The translations under genes were made by a program, and so were the position numbers. From contig SCRC01000029.1 in assembly GCA_004297945.1 (NCBI GenBank), positions 1 through 34,227 of the forward strand: a stretch of 34,227 nt of DNA. The letters run 5' to 3'. This stretch comes from Candidimonas sp. (GTDB taxonomy: Bacteria; Pseudomonadota; Gammaproteobacteria; Burkholderiales; Burkholderiaceae_B). Shown here piece after piece: positions 33,601 to 34,227 of this stretch; the stretch's first letter is position 1; each line of letters begins with the position of its first letter. The notes under the pieces are model-generated. The model did not search any database, was not told the origin of the DNA, and worked only from the letters and a program-made list of their open reading frames with translations.

Positions 33601-34206
33601 GGAAAGACCACCTTGGCCAGCCTGCTGATGCGATTCTGGGACCCGACTCAGGGCTCCATCGAGATAGACGGTACGGATTTGCGCCTGCTTACGCTTGACG
33701 CACTGTATTCGCGCGTAGCTCTGGTGGCACAAGATACCTGGCTGCTCAATGGCACCATCGAAGATAACATCCGGCTCGCAAAGCCCGATGCCACGCCCGT
33801 GCAGCTGGCGCATGCCCTGAAACAGTCGGCGCTCGATGAGTTTGTTGCCCTTCTTCCCGACGGCTTGGCCACTCGTGTCGGCGAGCGTGGCGTGGCCTTA
33901 TCGGGAGGGCAGCGTCAACGCATCGCTATTGCGCGAGCCTTTTTGCGCGATGCTCCCGTTCTGATCCTGGACGAAGCGACCTCGCATCTGGATGCAATCA
34001 GCGAGGAGCAAGTCCATCACGCTTTAGCCGCCTTGATGCAACACCGCACCACGCTCATCATTGCTCACAGACTCTCAACCATTCGGCAGGCCGACGCCAT
34101 CGCGGTGATGAACCGTGGTCGAATTGTAGAGTTCGGAACCCACGCGCAGCTAATGCAAAAGCAGGGGTTTTATGCCCGCCTGGTGGACAAACAGTTGTCG
34201 ATGTAG
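30643..34206 (+). CDS. Tandem CydD/CydC-like ABC exporter (fused permease/ATPase halves)
   Basis: A 1187-residue protein holding two complete half-exporters. Half 1 (about 1-585): membrane domain with the CydD-like segment LGPAWFGNERTGGVMLAVVDGVEQLQTFFGRYLPQL, then an ATPase with Walker A GPSGSGKSS (near 373), LSGGQRQR (near 477), ILILDEALSSVD and an H-loop LAHRLS. Half 2 (about 610-1187): LAPAYLLERRSGDLLGLATQDVETIEYFFAHTVAP (CydC-like), Walker A GASGAGKTT (near 982), LSGGQRQR (near 1086), VLILDEATSHLD, IAHRLST. CydD and CydC export cysteine/glutathione for cytochrome bd assembly and are normally separate genes; this fusion's substrate is inferred only. The last codon and stop are made by a REP repeat. 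Confidence 0.85.
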   Translation: MYFDSQLWALTRGIRWRFFFCAVLGLLALGTGIARFAFLGQFLARLFAGASVGDLGLPLAGVAVAVLLRAAFEHALNCLSNSNAARIQEALRARLYDKIVELGPAWFGNERTGGVMLAVVDGVEQLQTFFGRYLPQLFVAACAPIVIFLFIAWWDWPVALVLLCTALATLMLPLLFHHSHQQASQDRQKSFKAFGEEFLDAIQGLPTLKSFGQSKVWGKHLAQRARSLSDNTFKVLGKEVSSRLITDLGITVGAAAALSLGAWRVANGEMTLAALLVVLMAGTEIFRPLRDLRAVLHQGMVGQSAAESVRALLNSTSNAPQAGGVAGTQFPQGSGGLAIEFDQVSFSYPGGRGAIHTGLSFVVEPGQRVAIVGPSGSGKSSAVQLLLRLHDPQAGSVKMGGIDLREVDPKDLRQQVALVAQDSMLFHGTVEENLLLGRPEATQEQMVAAARSANAHDFIMALPQGYQTVLGERGAQLSGGQRQRLTIGRALLRDAPILILDEALSSVDAENEADIQQALDRLSQGRTTLVLAHRLSSVIAADRILVLHEGHITENGTHDELLAQGGMYRRLMGTQAQAMNRGAAHASEPVVSHRDAERKDGPVPRALDADADQVGMNRVFATLREVIQPWKRLFAVVVASGVGRVAAFIGVSVLSALVIARLKNGEPFDNLLIALFASAIAAGVLHWIESWLAHSIAYQLLAELRIGLYDKLETLAPAYLLERRSGDLLGLATQDVETIEYFFAHTVAPAFVAVLVPAAVVLVLGLTAWPLVFALLPFLLWAAWSPLAGRRHIDHLGSEARKALGELNAHLTETIQGLSDLVVFAATQRRRESFLSTVRNYQGLRLKLLSDLSRQTVLLEIATGLGGLSVAAVGAWLVAQGHLGAAFLPLLILLSTAAFLPVSEIAQVGRQLADTMASTQRLRIVHDEPQRIAGGPLSPASEASGLPVQFKQLGFTYSGREERALDQISLDVEAGATIALVGASGAGKTTLASLLMRFWDPTQGSIEIDGTDLRLLTLDALYSRVALVAQDTWLLNGTIEDNIRLAKPDATPVQLAHALKQSALDEFVALLPDGLATRVGERGVALSGGQRQRIAIARAFLRDAPVLILDEATSHLDAISEEQVHHALAALMQHRTTLIIAHRLSTIRQADAIAVMNRGRIVEFGTHAQLMQKQGFYARLVDKQLSM

Positions 34207-34227
34207 CGGCAGCCTATAGCGGCAGCC
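34203..34227 (+). repeat. REP-like sequence overlapping exporter stop codon, cut by window end
   Basis: CGAT, GTAG, C, GGCAGCC as in the pgk copy, then TATAGCGGCAGCC, a second left arm, where the window ends. The TAG is the exporter stop codon. Either a tandem partial duplication or two consecutive repeats. Confidence 0.65.

Overview
The window reads as a chromosomal segment of a betaproteobacterium. Gene order (tkt-gap-pgk, then fba-purC-purE-purK-sua5) and protein sequences point to Burkholderiales, most likely Alcaligenaceae (Bordetella/Achromobacter/Pusillimonas group); I cannot name the genus. No rRNA, tRNA, CRISPR array or intact transposase gene was seen.

Layout. (1) 0.3-5.7 kb: rsmE on the minus strand, divergent from a glycolysis/pentose-phosphate run (transketolase, GAPDH, phosphoglycerate kinase). 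(2) 5.7-8.9 kb: an interruption holding a minus-strand nucleotide-sugar-epimerase-like gene, an aldehyde dehydrogenase and a 40-codon stump of a short-chain dehydrogenase. (3) 8.9-15.2 kb: a MogA/MoaB-type protein, class II aldolase, purC, purE, purK, a Sua5/TsaC-type tRNA-modification protein and a GNAT acetyltransferase. (4) 15.4-20.6 kb: a minus-strand catabolic operon (class III CoA-transferase, two-gene MaoC-type hydratase, iron-type alcohol dehydrogenase/maleylacetate-reductase homologue, Bug-type periplasmic binding protein) with a divergent IclR regulator; its substrate is unknown. (5) 20.6-20.95 kb: fused relics of a glyoxalase-superfamily gene and an SDR gene. (6) 21-29.5 kb: an aerobic benzoyl-CoA (box) pathway cluster. 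Minus strand: a DUF4863 protein, benzoate-CoA ligase and an alpha/beta hydrolase. Plus strand: a BoxR-type XRE/shikimate-kinase-like regulator, then boxC, boxB, boxA. (7) 29.6-34.2 kb: a MITE-like element, a lone MaoC-domain gene, a repeat-rich stretch and a 1187-residue tandem CydD/CydC-like ABC exporter.

How the parts work together. Benzoate is activated by the CoA ligase, epoxidised by BoxA/BoxB and ring-cleaved by BoxC. The classical next enzyme, BoxD, is not in the window. A consensus-quality promoter before boxC is bracketed by two TGCA-N6-TGCA boxes, matching the operator motif known for the BzdR/BoxR regulator family, so benzoyl-CoA-controlled repression can be proposed directly from the sequence.

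The most striking structure outside genes is a dispersed REP-like hairpin family: a GTAG foot, a stem of variable sequence but conserved pairing, and an invariant CTTGT loop. About fifteen copies or fragments are present. They sit almost entirely at 3' ends and junctions, twice create the stop codon of the upstream gene, lie inside MITE-like elements with TTCTAAATCAAT terminal inverted repeats, adjoin gene relics, and in one place have grown into a 14-bp tandem array.
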